From the NCBI GenBank assembly GCA_946533615.1, contig CAMNBY010000224.1:1-5501 (forward strand): a stretch of 5,501 bases of DNA, read 5' to 3'. Made by a program: the position numbers and the translations under genes. Positions 5,196-5,501 of this stretch are shown piece after piece. Source of the stretch: an uncultured Clostridia bacterium. Lineage in GTDB: Bacteria; Bacillota; Clostridia; Oscillospirales; Ruminococcaceae. The notes beneath the pieces are model-generated. The model saw only the letters and a program-made list of their open reading frames with translations. It had not been told where the DNA came from and did not search any database. Positions within the stretch are counted from its first letter, which is position 1. Every line of letters begins with the position of its first letter.

Positions 5196-5222
5196 GGGCG
5201 GACGGGTGCTAAGGGCGCACGG
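5192..5222 (+). repeat. 17-bp-spaced direct duplication across the comM stop codon
   Basis: CTAAGGGCG-G-ACGG (5192-5205) and CTAAGGGCG-C-ACGG (5209-5222) agree at 13 of 14 bases. The TAA of the first copy is the comM stop. The GH13 gene's stop also reads TAAGGGCG on its own strand. Confidence 0.5.
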
Positions 5223-5312
5223 CCCGATTCGCGTGAGCGGCGGCAAGCTTTTTTTAATACGCGAGATCACTCGCAAGCTCGTTTACAACGGTGTGAGTCG
5301 AAAAATAGTCCG

Positions 5313-5338
5313 CGCGATACGGTGGGGGTCAGACGGAT
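5313..5338 (+). repeat. 26-bp dispersed repeat, copy B (downstream of comM)
   Basis: Matches the minus strand of 1123-1148 at 22 of 26 positions, with the first 13 bases identical. It sits 118 nt after the comM stop; copy A sits 17 nt after the GH13 stop. Confidence 0.5.
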
Positions 5339-5346
5339 TTGTGTGG

Positions 5347-5397
5347 GAGGAAAAAGCCCGCGCAGGGGTCGAGCAAGAGGAAACCGCCCACGCAAGG
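5347..5397 (+). repeat. Imperfect direct repeat with 30-bp period
   Basis: Bases 5347-5367 and 5377-5397 agree at 17 of 21 positions (both start GAGGAAA and contain GCCC-R-CGCA). No coding role is apparent. Confidence 0.4.
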
Positions 5398-5434
5398 CTT
5401 AGCTAAAACCTCACTGTCCACAAATTGGCCGGTT

Positions 5435-5485
5435 CCAAGGGCGGCCTTAGCCCTTGGCAGGGTTTTTAGGGGCAGCGCCCCTAAA
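5435..5485 (+). terminator. Tandem hairpins, possible terminator or intergenic repeat
   Basis: First stem CCAAGGGC / GCCCTTGG (5435-5442, 5450-5457), loop of 7, followed five bases later by TTTTT (5463-5467). Second stem TTTAGGGGC-AGC-GCCCCTAAA (5465-5485), a perfect 9-bp stem that reuses the end of the T run. The first hairpin plus T run could terminate comM transcription, although it is 240 nt past the stop. The second, followed by TCGCC, cannot act as a classic terminator on the plus strand. The pair looks like a REP-type intergenic element. Confidence 0.45.
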
Positions 5486-5501
5486 TCGCCGACCGCAGTC
5501 G

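Larger units (their letters stand above)
5196..5501. other. Non-coding region downstream of comM
   Basis: About 306 bases without a supportable gene. A 66-codon frame from a GTG at 5206 runs across several direct repeats and resembles no protein I know, so I do not call it. Contents are the stop-codon duplication, a T7 tract (5249-5255) without a clean preceding stem, a small hairpin GCGAG-ATCA-CTCGC (5261-5274), copy B of the 26-bp repeat, a 30-bp-period imperfect repeat, and two hairpins at 5435-5485. Confidence 0.65.

Noticed and set aside
5249..5274. Rho-independent terminator for comM at the T7 tract
   Set aside because: The T tract is not preceded by a clean stem (the best candidate has a mismatch and is ten bases away), and the nearby GCGAG/CTCGC hairpin lies after the T tract.
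5206..5406. Possible 66-residue protein after comM
   Set aside because: GTG start lies within the stop-codon duplication, the frame spans three direct repeats, and no SD or known domain is seen.

Overview
The window holds four protein-coding genes of ordinary bacterial type, two structured repeat-rich flanks and one clear divergent promoter region. Canonical Shine-Dalgarno (SD) sequences (AAAAGGAGG, GGAG, AGGTGATC), moderately high GC coding sequence with AT-rich control regions, a cytosolic GH13 glycosidase and the sequence style of the proteins suggest a Firmicute. A Ruminococcus/Oscillospiraceae-like gut anaerobe is my best guess, held with low to moderate confidence because no rRNA or other phylogenetic marker is present.

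Layout. Bases 1-260 are non-coding. They carry a degenerate heptamer array, several short hairpins and a long imperfect palindrome (131-232) directly ahead of a membrane-protein gene of the TVP38/TMEM64 (VTT/DedA-like) family (270-1034, +). That gene ends at a perfect 11-bp terminator stem (1037-1064) which also serves the convergent gene. From 1165 to 2475 on the minus strand lies a complete GH13 alpha-amylase-family enzyme with all catalytic residues. Between it and the next gene is a 234-bp divergent control region with two back-to-back extended -10 promoters and several perfect palindromes. A monoacylglycerol-lipase-like alpha/beta hydrolase (2710-3630, +) follows, then 35 nt later a ComM/YifB-type Mg-chelatase-like AAA+ ATPase (3666-5195, +); these two are probably one transcript. 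Bases 5196-5501 are non-coding and filled with small direct repeats and two neighbouring hairpins.

How the genes relate. There is no obvious shared pathway. The glycosidase would process maltodextrins in the cytosol, the hydrolase would cleave an ester (possibly a glyceride or lysophospholipid), the VTT protein is a membrane protein of a family tied to lipid handling, and ComM is a DNA branch-migration ATPase. The glycosidase and the hydrolase share a divergent control region and could be co-regulated.

I found no CRISPR array, transposase, toxin-antitoxin pair, phage gene, tRNA or rRNA, and no convincing novel multi-gene system. The most unusual material is non-coding: the long palindromic leader at 131-249, dispersed repeats that recur within 1-90, 1070-1165 and 5190-5400, and the palindrome-rich divergent promoter region.
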